DNA from: Euglena gracilis
Taxonomy: Eukaryota > Euglenida > Euglenophyceae > Euglenales
Length of the DNA stretch: 64,000 bases
Reading direction: 5' to 3'
Assembly (NCBI GenBank): GCA_039621445.1
Contig: CP154957.1
Span: forward strand, 16,934,595-16,998,594
Shown in pieces: positions 1 through 13,900 of this stretch (within the stretch, counting starts at the first letter, position 1; every line of letters starts with the position of its first letter). The translations under genes and the position numbers were made by a program. Below the pieces are notes generated by a model that did not search any database, had not been told where the DNA came from, and saw only the letters and a list, made by a program, of their open reading frames with translations.

Positions 1-1
1 G

Positions 2-271
2 TTGAGATATGCACGCCATGCGTTGTGCCTACAGCACCTCTGCCAGAGCTTGCCTTCATTTTCTTGCCACAGGAGCGGCACAGGACACGCCTCACATGGC
101 TCCTGCCAGCAGCCTTGCGTCAAACCAGCGGCTACCCCTGCCCTTTCCATCAAGCAAGGTCTGCGCACCGCTGTGGAGATAGACCCCCCATGCTCATGGG
201 GGAGAAGGGACCGGAAGAAGTTATTGGCAGTCGCCCTGGATGAGCACACCGACACCATCCTCTTCCGCTAA
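2..271 (+). other. unique left edge, possible terminal exon
   Basis: This non-repetitive stretch is open in frame 2 to a TAA at 269-271. The last 20 or so codons (ending RDRKKLLAVALDEHTDTILF then R) have a plausible protein-like composition. No family is recognised, and no start or splice site can be defended. It could be the last exon of a gene that begins outside the window, or simply chance. The remainder, to about 370, shows nothing. Confidence 0.15.
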
Positions 272-371
272 CAGATGTCCCATGGCTGAAGTATTTGGTG
301 TCCGAAGCTGGGTGAGGGTGTTGGAGTTTCCCAGTTCATTATTATACTTGCTTTATGTTCGATTCCCCCGA

Positions 372-690
372 TGCATATAATGTAATATAATATAATATGA
401 TAGGATAGGATAGGATAGGATAGGATAGGATAGGATAGGATAGGATAGGATAGGATACGATACGATAGGATAGGATACGATAGGATAGGAGACGATGCAA
501 CGCGATGCTATGCGATGCGATGCGATGCGATGCGATGCGATGTGATGCGATGCAATACGATATGATATGATACGATACAATACGATACAATGCGTTACGA
601 TACGGTGCGATGCGATAGGATGCGATGCGATACGATGCGATACGATGCAATACGATACGATATGATACGATACAATACGATACACTGTAC
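372..690. repeat. pentanucleotide microsatellite, GATAG then GCGAT/GATAC
   Basis: Five-base repeats run without a break. GATAG units come first (about 397-490), followed by GCGAT and GATAC variants to about 690. They lead directly into the CTGTA satellite with the same 5-bp period. No gene is present. Confidence 0.95.
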
Positions 691-3600
691 TGTACTGCAC
701 TGTACTGTACTGCACCCTACTGCACTGTACTGTACTGTACTGTACTGTACTTTACTGCACTGCACTGTACTGTACTGTACTGTACTGTACTGTACTGTAC
801 TGTACAGTACTGTACTGTACGGTACTGTATTGTGCTGTACTGTACTGTACTGTACTGTGCTGTGCTGTACTGTATTGTGCTGTGCTATACTGTGCTGTGC
901 TGTGCTGTACTGTGCTGTGCTGCGCTGTTCTGCACTGTACTGTACTGCACTGTATTGCACTGCACTGTACTGTACTGTACTGTACTGTACTGTACTGCAC
1001 TGTACTGCACTGTACTGTACTGTACTGTACTGTACTGTACTGTACTGTACTGTACTGTACTGTACTTTACTGCACTGCACTGTACTGTACTGTACTGTAC
1101 TGTAATTTACTGTACTGTACTGTACTGTACTGTAATGTACGCTAATGTACTGTGCTGTACTGTACTGTACTGTGCTGTGCTGTACTGTATTGTGCTGTGC
1201 TGTACTGTGCTGTGCTGTACTGTTCTGCACTGTACTGTACTGTACTGTACTGTACTGTACTGTACTCTACTGTACTGCACTGTACTGCACTGTACTGTAC
1301 TGTACTGTACTGTACTGCACTGTACTGTACTGTACTGTACTGTACTGTACTGTACTGTACTGTACTGCACTGTACTATACTGTACTGTACTGCACTGTAC
1401 TGCACTGTACTGTACTGCACTGTACTGTACTGCACCCTGCACTGTACTGCACCCTGCACTGTACTGCACCCTGCACTGTACTGTACTGTACTGTACTGTA
1501 CTGCACTGCACTGCACTGTACTGCACTGCACTGCACTGCACTGCACTGCACTGCACTGCACTGCACTGCACTGTACTGTACTGTACTGTACTGTACTGTA
1601 CTGTACTGTACTGTACTGTACTGTAGTGTACTGTACTGTACTGTTCTGTACTGTACTGCACTGTATTGTACTGCACTGTACTGTACTTCACTGCACTGTA
1701 CTTCACTACACTGCACTGTACTGTAATGTACTGTACTGTACTGTACTGTACTATACTGCACCGTACTGTACTGTACGGTACTGTACTGTCCTGTACTGTA
1801 CTGTACTGTACTGTGCTGTGCTGTACTGTATTGTGCTGTGCTATACTGTGCTGTGCTGTGCTGTACTGTACTGTGCTGTAATGTACTGTGCTGTACTGTA
1901 CTGTACTGTACTGTGCTGTACTGTACTGTACTGTACTGTACTGTACTGTACTGTAATTTACTGTGCTGTGGTGTGCTGTACTGTGCTGTGCTGTACTGTG
2001 CTGTGCTGTGCTGTACTGTACTGTACTGTACTGTACTGTACTGCACTGTACTGTACTGTACTGTATTGCACTGTACTGCACTGCACTGTACTGTACTTTA
2101 CTGCACTGCACTGTACTGTACTGTACTGTACTGTACTGTACTGTACTGTACTGTACTGTACTGTACTGTACTGTACTGTACTGTACGGTACTGTACTGTA
2201 CTGTACTGTGCTGTGCTGTACTGTATTGTGCTGTGCTGTACTGTGCTGTGCTGTACTGTTCTGCACTGTACTGCACTGCACTGTACTGTACTGTACTGTA
2301 CCGTACTGTACTATACTGTACTGTACTGTACGGTAATGTACTGTACTGTACTGTACTGTACTGTACTGTACTGTGCTGTACTGTACTGTACTATACTGTA
2401 CTATACTGTACTGTACTGTACTGTAATGTACTGTACTGTACTGTACTGTACTGTACTGTACTGTACTGTACTGTACTGTACTGTACTGTACTGTACTATA
2501 CTGTACTGTACTGTACGGTACTGTACTGTACTGTAATGTGCTGTGCTGTACTGTATTGTGCTGTACTGTACTGTACTGTACTGTACTGCACTGTACGGTA
2601 CTGTACTGTACTGTACAATGCTGTACTGTATTGTGCTGTACTGTACTGTACTGTGTTGTACTGTACTGTACGGTACTGTACTGTGCTGTACTGTATTGTG
2701 CTGTACTGTACTTTACTGTACTGTACTGTACTGTACTGTACTGTACTGTATTGTGCTGTACTGTACTGTACTGTACTGTACTGTGCTGTACTGTACTGTA
2801 CTATACTGTACTGTACTGTACTGTACTGTACTGTACTGTAATGTGCTGTGCTGTACTGTATTGTGCTGTACTGTACTGTACTGTACTGTACTGTACGGTA
2901 CTGTACTGTACGGTACTGTACTGTACTGTACTGTACTGTACTGTACTGCACTGTACTGTACTGTACTGTACTGCACTGTACTGTACTGTACTGTACTGTA
3001 CTGTACTATACTGTACTGTACTGTACCGTACTGTACTGTACTGTACTGTACTGTACTGCACTGCACTGTACTGTACTGTAATGTGCTGTGCTGTACTGTA
3101 CTGTACTGTACTGTACTGTACTGTACGGTACTGTACTGTACGGTACTGTACTGTACTGTACTGTGCTGTACTGTACTGTACTGTACTGTGCTGTACTGTA
3201 TTGTGCTGTACTGTACTGTACTGTACTGTACTGTACTGTACTGTACTGTACTGTGCTGTACTGTACTGTACTGTGCTGTACTGTACTGTGCTGTACTGTA
3301 CTGTACTGTACTGTACTGTACTGTGTTGTACTGTACTGTACTGTACTGTACTGTACTGTACTGTAATGTGATGTGCTGTACTGTATTGTGCTGTACTGTA
3401 CTGTACTGTACTGTACTGCACTGTACTGTACTGTACTGTACGGTACTGTACTGCACTGTGCTGTGCTGTACTGTACTGTGCTGTACTGTATTGTACTGTA
3501 CTGAACTGTACTGTACGGTACTGTACTGTACTGTACTGTACTGTACTGTACCGTACTGCACTGCAGTGCACTGCACTGTACTGTACTGTACTGTACTGTA

Positions 3601-6600
3601 CTGTACTGTATTGTACTGTACTGCACTGTACTGCACTGCACTGTACTGTACTGTACTGTACTGTACTGTACTGTACTGTACTGTACTGTACTGTACTGCA
3701 CTGTACTGTACTGTACTGCACTGCACTGCACTGCACTGCACTACACTGTACTGCACTGTACTGTACTGTACTGTACTGTACTGTACTGTACTATACTGTA
3801 CTGTACTGTACTGCACTGCACTGCACTGCACTGCACTGCACTGCACTGCACTGCACTGTACTGTGCTGTACTGTACTGTACTGTATTGTACTGTATTGTA
3901 CTGTGCTGTACTGTACTGTGCTGTACTGCACTGTACTGCACTGCACTGCACTGCACTGCACTGCACTGCACTGCACTGTACTGTACTGTACTGTACTGTA
4001 CTGCACTGTACTGCACTGCACTGTACTGTAGTGTACTGTACTGTACTGCGCTGTACTGTACTGTACTGCACTGTACTGTACTGTACTGTACTGTACTGTA
4101 CTGTACTGTACTGTACTGCACTGTACTGCACTGCACTGTACTGTGCTGTACTGTACTGTACTGCACTGCACTGCACTGCACTGCACTGCACTGTACTGTA
4201 CTGTACTGTACTGTACTGTACTGCACTGTACGGCACTGTGCTGTGCTGTACTGTACTGTATTGTACTGTACTGTACTGTACTGTACTGTACTGTACTGTA
4301 CTGTCTTGTACTGTAATGTACTGTACTGTACTGTACTGTACTGTACTGTACTGCACTGCACTGCATTGCATTGCACTGTACTGTACTGTACTGTACTGTA
4401 CTGTACTGTACTGTACTGTACTGTACTGTACTGTACTGTACTGTACTGCACTGTACTGTGCTGCACTGTACTGCACTGCACTGCACTGTACTGTACTGTA
4501 CTGTACTGTACTGCACTGTACTGTACTGTACTGTACTGTACTGCACTGTACTGTACTGTACTGTACTGTACTGTACTGTACTGTACGGTACTGTACTGTA
4601 CTGTACTGTACTGTACTGTACTGTACTGTACTGTATTGTAATTTACTGTACTTTACTGCACTGTACTGTACTGCACTGTACTGTACTTTATTGTACTGTA
4701 CTGTACTGTACTGTACAGTACTGCACTGCACTGTACTGCACTGCACTGTACTGTACTGTACTGTACTGTACCGTACTGCACTGCAGTGCACTGCACTGTA
4801 CTGTACTGTACTGTACTGTACTGTACTGTATTGTACTGTACTGTATTGTACTGTACTGTACTGTACTGTACTGTACTGTACTGTACTGTACTGTACTGTA
4901 CTCTAATGTACTGTACTATACTGTACTGTACTGTACTGTACTGTACTGTACTGTACTGTACTGTACTGTACTGCACTGTACTGCACTGTACTGTGCTGCA
5001 CTGTACTGCACTGCACTGCACTGTACTGTACTGTACTGTACTGTACTGCACTGTACTGTACTGTACTGTACTGTACTGTACTGTACTGTACTGTACTGTA
5101 CTGTACTGTACGGTACTGTACTGTACTGTACTGTACTGTACTGTACTGTACTGTACTGTATTGTAATTTACTGTACTTTACTGCACTGTACTGTACTGCA
5201 CTGTACTGTACTTTATTGTACTGTACTGTACTGTACTGTACAGTACTGCACTGCACTGTACTGCACTGCACTGTACTGTACTGTACTGTACCGTACTGCA
5301 CTGCAGTGCACTGCACTGTACTGTACTGTACTGTACTGTACTGTACTGTACTGTACTGTACTGTACTGTACTGTACTGTATTGTACTGTACTGCACTGCA
5401 CTGCACTGCACTGTACTGTACTGTACTGTACTGTACTGTACTGTACTGTACTGTACTGTACTGTACTGTACTGTACTGTACTGTACTGCACTGTACTGTA
5501 CTGTACTGCACTGCACTGCACTGCACTGCACTACACTGTACTGCACTGTACTGTACTGTACTGTACTGTACTGTACTGTACTATACTGTACTGTACTGTA
5601 CTGTACTGCACTGCACTGCACTGCACTGCACTGCACTGCACTGTACTGTGCTGTACTGTACTGTACTGTATTGTACTGTATTGTACTGTGCTGTACTGTA
5701 CTGTGCTGTACTGCACTGTACTGCACTGCACTGCACTGCACTGCACTGCACTGCACTGTACTGTACTGTACTGTACTGTCTTGTACTGTAATGTACTGTA
5801 CTGTACTGTACTGTACTATACTGTACTGCACTGCACTGCATTGCATTGCACTGTACTGTACTGTACTGTACTGTACTGTACTGTACTGTACTGTACTGTA
5901 CTGTACTGTACTGTACTGTACTGTACTGTATTGTACTGTACTGTATTGTACTGTACTGTATTGTACTGTACTGTACTGTACTGTACTGTACTGTACTGTA
6001 CTGTACTGTACTCTAATGTACTGTACTATACTGTACTGTATTGTACTGTACTGTACTGTACTGTACTGTACTGTACTGTACTGTACTGCACTGTACTGTA
6101 CTGCACTGTACTGCACTGTACTGTGCTGCACTGTACTGCACTGCACTGTACTGTGCTGCACTGTACTGCACTGCACTGCACTGTACTGTACTGTACTGTA
6201 CGGCACTGTACTGTACTGTGCTGTACTGTACTGTACTGCACTGTACTGTACTGTACTGTACTGTACTGTACTGTACTGCACTGCACTGCACTGTACTGTA
6301 CTGTACTGCACTGCACTGCACTGCACTGCACTGCACTGCACTGTACTGTACTGTACAGTACTGTACTGTACTGTATTGTACTGTACTGTACTGTACTGTA
6401 CTGTACTGCACTGTACTGCACTGCACTGCACTGCACTGCACTGCACTGTACTGTACTGCACTGTACTGTACTGCACTGCACTGCACTGTACTGTGCTGTA
6501 CTGTACTGCACTGTACTGTACTGTACTGTACTGTATTGTACTGTTCTGTACTGTACTGTACTGTACTGTACTGTACTGTACTGTACTGTACTGTACTGTA

Positions 6601-7062
6601 TTGCACTGCACTGCACTGCACTGCACTGCACTGCACTGTACTGCACTGCACTGTACGGTACTGTACTGTACTGTACTGTACTGTACTGTACTGTACTGTA
6701 CTGTACTGCACTGCACTGCACTGCACTGCAATGTACTGTACTGTACTGTACTGTACTGTACTGCACTGCACTGTACTGTCCTGTACTGTACTGCACTGCA
6801 CTGCACTGCACTGCACTGCACTGTACTGTACTGTACTGTACTGTACTGTACTGTACTGTACTGCACTGTACTGTACTGTACTGTACTGTACTGTACTGTA
6901 CTGTATTGTACTGTACTGTACTGTGCTGTACTGTACTGTATTGTACTGCACTGCACTGTACTGCACTGTACTGTGCTGTACTGTACTGTACTGTACTGTA
7001 CTGTACTGTACTGTATTGTACTGTTGTGTACTGTACTGTACTGTACTGTACTGTACTGTAAA
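683..7062. repeat. 6.4-kb CTGTA/CTGCA pentanucleotide satellite
   Basis: Uninterrupted 5-bp units are mostly CTGTA, with runs of CTGCA, CTGTG and occasional CTATA, CGGTA or ATGTA variants. Variant patterns recur over long distances: the block around 3545-3960 is echoed at 5285-5790, and that around 4560-4800 at 5085-5320. This shows higher-order duplication. All six frames are largely open only because the 5-bp units contain few stops. The predicted Cys/Thr/Val/Leu/Tyr or Tyr/Ser/Thr/Val/Gln strings are not proteins. Length and order may be affected by assembly. Confidence 0.97.
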
Positions 7063-7767
<705 letters not shown>

Positions 7768-10175
7768 TACTGTGCTGTACTGTACTGTACTGTACTGTGC
7801 TGTACTGTACTGTACTGTACTGTACTGTACTGTAATTTACTGTGCTGTGGTGTGCTGTACTGTGCTGTGCTGTACTGTGCTGTGCTGTGCTGTACTGTAC
7901 TGTACTGTACTGTACTGTACTGCACTGTATTGTACTGTACTGTATTGCACTGTACTGCACTGCACTGTACTGTACTTTACTGCACTGCACTGTACTGTAC
8001 TGTACTGTACTGTACTGTACTGTACTGTACTGTACTGTACTGTACTGTACGGTACTGTACTGTACTGTACTGTGCTGTGCTGTACTGTATCGTGCTGTGC
8101 TGTACTGTGCTGTGCTGTACTGTTCTGCACTGTACTGCACTGCACTGTACTGTACTGTACTGTACCGTACTGTACTATACTGTACTGTACTGTACGGTAA
8201 TGTACTGTACTGTACTGTACTGTACTGTACTGTACTGTGCTGTACTGTACTGTACTATACTGTACTATACTGTACTGTACTGTACTGTAATGTACTGTAC
8301 TGTACTGTACTGTACTGTACTGTACTGTACTGTACTGTACTGTACTGTACTGTACTGTACTATACTGTACTGTACTGTACGGTACTGTACTGTACTGTAA
8401 TGTGCTGTGCTGTACTGTATTGTGCTGTACTGTACTGTACTGTACTGTACTGCACTGTACGGTACTGTACTGTACTGTACAATGCTGTACTGTATTGTGC
8501 TGTACTGTACTGTACTGTGTTGTACTGTACTGTACGGTACTGTACTGTGCTGTACTGTATTGTGCTGTACTGTACTGTACTGTACTGTACTGTACTGTAC
8601 TGTACTGTACTGTATTGTGCTGTACTGTACTGTACTGTACTGTACTGTGCTGTACTGTACTGTACTATACTGTACTGCACTGCACTGTACTGCACTGCAC
8701 TGTACGGTACTGTACTGTACTGTACTGTACTGTACTGTACTGTACTGTACTGTACTGTACTGTACTGTACTGCACTGCACTGCACTGCACTGCACTGTAC
8801 TGTACTGTACTGTACTGTACTGTACTGCACTGCACTGCACTGTACTGTCCTGTACTGTACTGCACTGCACTGCACTGCACTGCACTGCACTGTACTGTAC
8901 TGTACTGTACTGTACTGTACTGCACTGTACTGTACTGTACTGTACTGTACTGTACTGTACTGTATTGTACTGTACTGTACTGTGCTGTACTGTACTGTAT
9001 TGTACTGCACTGCACTGTACTGCACTGTACTGTACTGTACTGTACTGTACTGTACTGTACTGTACTGTACTGTACTGTACTGTACTGTATTGTACTGTTG
9101 TGTACTGTACTGTACTGTACTGTACTGTACTGTAATGTACTGTACTGTACTGTACTGCACTGCACTGTACTGTACTGTACTGTACTGTACTGTACTGTGC
9201 TGTACTGTACTGCACTGTACTGTACTGTACTGTAGTGTACTGTACTGTACTGCACTGTACTGCACTGCACTGTACTGTACTGTACTGTGCTGTACTGTAC
9301 TGTATTGTACTGTACTGTACTGTACTGCACTGCACTGCACTGCACTGCACTGCACTGCACTGCGCACTGCACTGCACTGCACTGCACTGTACTGCACTGT
9401 ACTGTACTGTATTGTACTGTACTGTACTGTACTGTACTGCACTGTACTGTATTGTGCTGTACTGTACTGTACTGCACTGCACTGCACTGCACTGCACTGT
9501 ACTGCACTGTACTGCACTGTACTGTACTGTACTGTACTGTACTGCACTGTACTGCACTGCACTGTACTGTACTGTACTGTACTGTACTGTACTGTACTGT
9601 ACTGCACTGTACTGTATTGTACTGTACTGTACTGCACTGCACTGCACGGCACGGCACTGTAATGTACTGTACTGTACGGTACTATACTGCACTGTACTGT
9701 ACTGTACTGTATTGTACTGTACTGTACTGTACTGTACTGTATTGTACTGTACTGTACTGTGCTGTATTGTACTGTACTGCACTGTATTGCACTGTACTGT
9801 ACTGTACTGTACTGTATTGTACTGTACTGTACTGTACTGCACTGTACTGTACTGTACTGTACTGTACTGCACTGTACTGCACTGTACTGTACTGTACTGT
9901 ACTGTACAGCACTGTACTGTGCTGTACTGTACTGTATTATACTGCACTGTGCTGTACTGTACTGTACTGTACTATACTGTATTGTACTGTACAGTACTAT
10001 CCTGTGTTGTGCTGTGCTTTTTTTTGTTGTGCTGTGCTGTGCTGTACAGTACAGTGCAGTCAGTGCAGTGCAGTGCAGTGCAGTGCAGTGCAGTGCAGTA
10101 CAATGCAATTCTATGCAATGCAATGCAATGCAATGCAATGCAATGCAATGCAATGTAATGCAATGTAATGTGTAT
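7768..10175. repeat. second CTGTA satellite block with strand flip and CAATG end
   Basis: The CTGTA/CTGCA units continue to about 10015. The variant pattern at 7785-8680 closely follows that at 1900-2820, and 8690-9135 follows about 6640-7060. After a T-rich interruption (10017-10027) the repeat changes strand polarity to CAGTA/CAGTG (about 10045-10100), and then becomes CAATG to 10175. No gene is present. Confidence 0.95.
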
Positions 10176-10836
10176 CGTTTTTAAATAATACTCCATACTA
10201 ATACTAAATGTAACATAATTGGCTGTTTGCTTATATTTTGGGTTATCAAATTGGCGGCCTGGGGTTTTTTATACTGGAGGGGGTCATCTTTCCAAAAAAA
10301 AATAGTAAAGGCACAGCTCTGGATTTCGGCTAAATATGCAACTTGGCAGAGTTATGACGTTGTGGCAAACTGCCTAACCCCCCTCCCCCAGATATTGACC
10401 CACCCGGGTCAAGTTGGGCCCAGGAGGGGAGGGGGTCAACTTCGGGGGGTCAAGATAGGCCCACCAGCCCAAAGGGGTCACTTTCCCCGCACTTGGGCTC
10501 ATGTGCCATTATACTGGAGGAAATGCCCAAGGCACCCTATCACCACTGGACATAACCTTGAAAATTGTGAACCGTGAAAAATTTCCGATGTTTTCCAACC
10601 ACTTCGCCAGACGAAGAAGATGTTTCTGCCAGGAAAACGTTCCTCGTGGTGAATTCTTGAATCTAGAAAAAATTTTCCAGGGAGGGTCAGGTTGGGCCCA
10701 ACAAAGGACGGGGTCAACTTTGCGTGGTCACTATCCAACAGCCCAGGGGGTCGATATCCCGGGGGTAGGTAGGTAGGTATCATTGCTCTCAAATGCATTG
10801 GCACAACCTGTGAACATGTCTAAGATGCCCACGCAG
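10176..10836. other. non-coding stretch before the first recognised TBC exon
   Basis: No exon could be recognised here. The stretch contains loosely repeated G/C-rich boxes of the form GGGTCAAxTTGGGCCCA (about 10408 and 10685). Because gene 1 starts mid-domain, this is probably intron, with the 5' exons of the TBC gene lying beyond the satellite, outside the window or missing from the assembly. Confidence 0.4.
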
Positions 10837-10985
10837 AATTCGACCGATGGATCGCCCCCGGCGTGGCATTCCTCCGGTGGCCATCCCTGCAGCGGCCGTC
10901 CGAGGAGCCGCTGTCGAAGGAGAGCACCGCCGCCCTCATCCAACTGGACCTGCGGCGCACCTTCCCCCAGCTCCAGTTCTTTCGG
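10837..10985 (+). CDS. TBC gene exon with arginine finger
   Basis: The frame contains [20 protein letters not shown], the TBC motif A with its catalytic Arg. It ends in phase 0 before donor GTGTGG. The start is set at the CAG at 10834-10836; the polypyrimidine tract there is weak, so the acceptor is the least certain border of this gene. Confidence 0.8.
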
Positions 10986-13900
10986 GTGTGGGCCGCCCGC
11001 CAGTTTGGGTCGTGTGTGCCTCGCGATGGCGTTTGTGGCCCCAAAGTTGCCTCATTTTTGTTTGATATGATGTGTTTTTTTTTTGCAGTTTGGAACCCTT
11101 CATCTTCCTCGCGACAGGAAGGCCCCGAGCATGACAACCTGTACATGATATTGGACGCTTATGTGCATTATCGCCCCGATGTTGGTTACGTGCAGGTGCG
11201 TTCCCCATCCTCTTGTTACTCCCATGAATTGTCACCTTGGAGTGACAAATGAGTTTCATTTTTTACTCCCATGAAGTCACCGTTGATTCTCTGATTCTGG
11301 GAAGTTGTCACCTGGACACTGAGTTCCCTAATCTCTCATCCAAATTCGGAAACAAAACGGAGGAGGAAGGTGGGGGTATATTGCTTGAGGAGACAGTTCA
11401 AACCGAAGATGTTGCCAAAAATGCGTTTTTCGCTTGATTTCGCTGTGTGGCATCGATACTGGCTCATAGATACCCTCCCCCCACAATGTACCGTCACATT
11501 TATTGCCCAGGTTTTGATCAGCGGTCAGGACTTTTTTGGAGATGTCTTTGTAAGATAGCAAAGGCACGGCCCGCTAATGCCCTGACCTCCCAGCCACAGG
11601 CCACCCCTCTGGGCTCTCCAGTCCCTTCGCTGGATTCCCCCTGGCCCTCCAGTCCCACCCCAAATTAACAAATTGTTGGACAGCGATCCCTGGCTATCGC
11701 ATATTGTTGGAGAGGCTGGGTTCGGGTGTTTAGCATGTGGTCGCGTGATCTTTATCTTTGTTGGTGTGGTGCAGGGGATGACGTACCTCGCCGCAATCCT
11801 CCTCCTCTACATGGACTGCTACTCTGCGTTTGTGTGCCTCGTCAACATGCTCAGCAAGTACCATTTCTTGTCGTTCTTCCGCATGGATCTTCGGGAGGTG
11901 TGGAAGGAGGGGTGTGCAATCAGTGTCCAATTGTAGCCCGGTCACAATGGGCAAAGAATTTTTTTGCACCTCCGTTATTGAGCTCCCAGGACTTGAGGGA
12001 AAAGAGGCTCTGAGTGATGCTGTTCCGGGGTCCTTATTATCGCTTTCCCAAAAAAAGCTTTCCAAAAAAAGTCTGAACACGGATAACAGGAGGCAAGACC
12101 CTCAGTTCGATATCTCCCAAAGGTCCAAACTGTCAAAAGGGCAAAACAAATAAAATTGATTGAAGTGCAACTGTAACAGAAATGGAAAGGTCCCAAAGAT
12201 GCCGGGTTACAGAGTCAATGGCTGGGAATTTTTTCGGCGCCATCCCGGACAGAAACAAAACTTAGAAGACTGGGTCTGTGCCGAGGCTCACCAGTTCAGG
12301 GGTGGATCGGAGGTGGGGCAAACCCTGGCCCGAACCCTAATCGGAACCCCGCCCAATGGGTGCCGGTGGGGACCAGATGAACGTGCACCTCCTGACGTTC
12401 GACATGCTGATGCGGGACCAGCTCCCCGCCGTGCACGAGGCGTTCCACTGCCACGGGCTGCGGGTGGAGTTCTACTGCATCGACTGGTGGCCTGCCTCCA
12501 TTGTCTGCCATATTGCCTCCCTCGCTGTGCGGGTCAGACACCGCAAAAAATTTTTGATTCTCTTTATTGCTATTTCTCTGAAGTCGCCAAGCTTCAGGCA
12601 AAATATCGAAATGATCATGTTTTATGTACAAACTTTTGCGTGTTCGGACAGAAGTGGTCTTATTTTTTTTACTAGGTCTTGCGGGGGTTTCACCCCCCCC
12701 CCCCATTTCTGCCACATCCTTCTTGCCAACTGCACTCCTAAGTCAGCAGCAGTGGCGATATTTTGGTGCAGCTGGACATTTCCTGCTTGTGTGCAGGTTC
12801 GTCACCCTGTACAGTAAAAGTCTTCCTCTTGACATTGCGGCAAGGATTTGGGATTTATTCTTGATGGACCCCGACTATTTGTACCTTGCTGGACTCGGTG
12901 TGCTCCCCCCGGAGTACTGGTGGGCAGATTTGGGTGATGTTGAATTGTTGAATTGTTGAATTGTTGAATGTTGAATTGTGACGTGTCTTGCTTTGAACTT
13001 TCCCAGGCGTCTGAAAAACTTGAGTGCTGAGATGACGTTTCTGTCTCTGCCCTGAGGCTCGTGTTTCTGACCATACATGTCGTTGCACGCAACAGGTGGC
13101 GCGAATTCAGCCATAAAGGGTTGCCGTACGGAAGGTGTAAACTGCCCAAGTGAGATTTCCCCCACCTCAACCCCAACCCTAACCATTACCCTAGCCCTAA
13201 CCCTAACCATGACCCTAACCTAAACCGACTGGGGTTTTTGGTGGTTGAAATTTTCATATTGTCGGATTTGCACGGGGAACTCCTTCATCCGGCACAGAAC
13301 TTGGGGGATTGGAAATGACTGGAGGAGATAGAGCCTCGCTGGCTCAAAGCAAGTCAAATCCTTGGCATCAGGGCCTTGTGGGTCCGCTTCAGAGGCGAGG
13401 CTTCAGCCATTTTTTGACCTTTTTCTGGCAGCTGAAAGAATTTTTTGACCCCAAAATCGACCCGCCAAAAGTGTGGACCCACTTTTGGGGGGGGGTCGAT
13501 TTTGGGGTCAAAATTTTTTTCGGCTGCCAGAAACCCCCCCCCCCAGATTGGGGGTGGGGTATGTGGAGGGCCCCCCAGTTGCATAAAACTCCTGCTCAGT
13601 ATTGTGCATCTGTGATGCTGTGCCTGCCCAGGCCTCATCAAGCTTTTCATCCACAAGTTCACCGATGCAGACTTCGAAGACATGTTTGAGTTCATCACCC
13701 ATTTGCCCAAGGTGTCTGGGCCATGTTCCAGGGTTTTCGATTTGCTCCCTCCTTTTTAAAGTTTTTCACGAGCCGAAGCCGAGTTTTGTGCTGAGAAGCT
13801 CACTACGTACTGCCCTGTGCTGTGCCCAGGCTTCTGCTCTAGAGTTCGCAGTAGCCCCCCCCCCCTGGGGGTGGGGGCTCGACTGCAGCTAGTCCAAATT

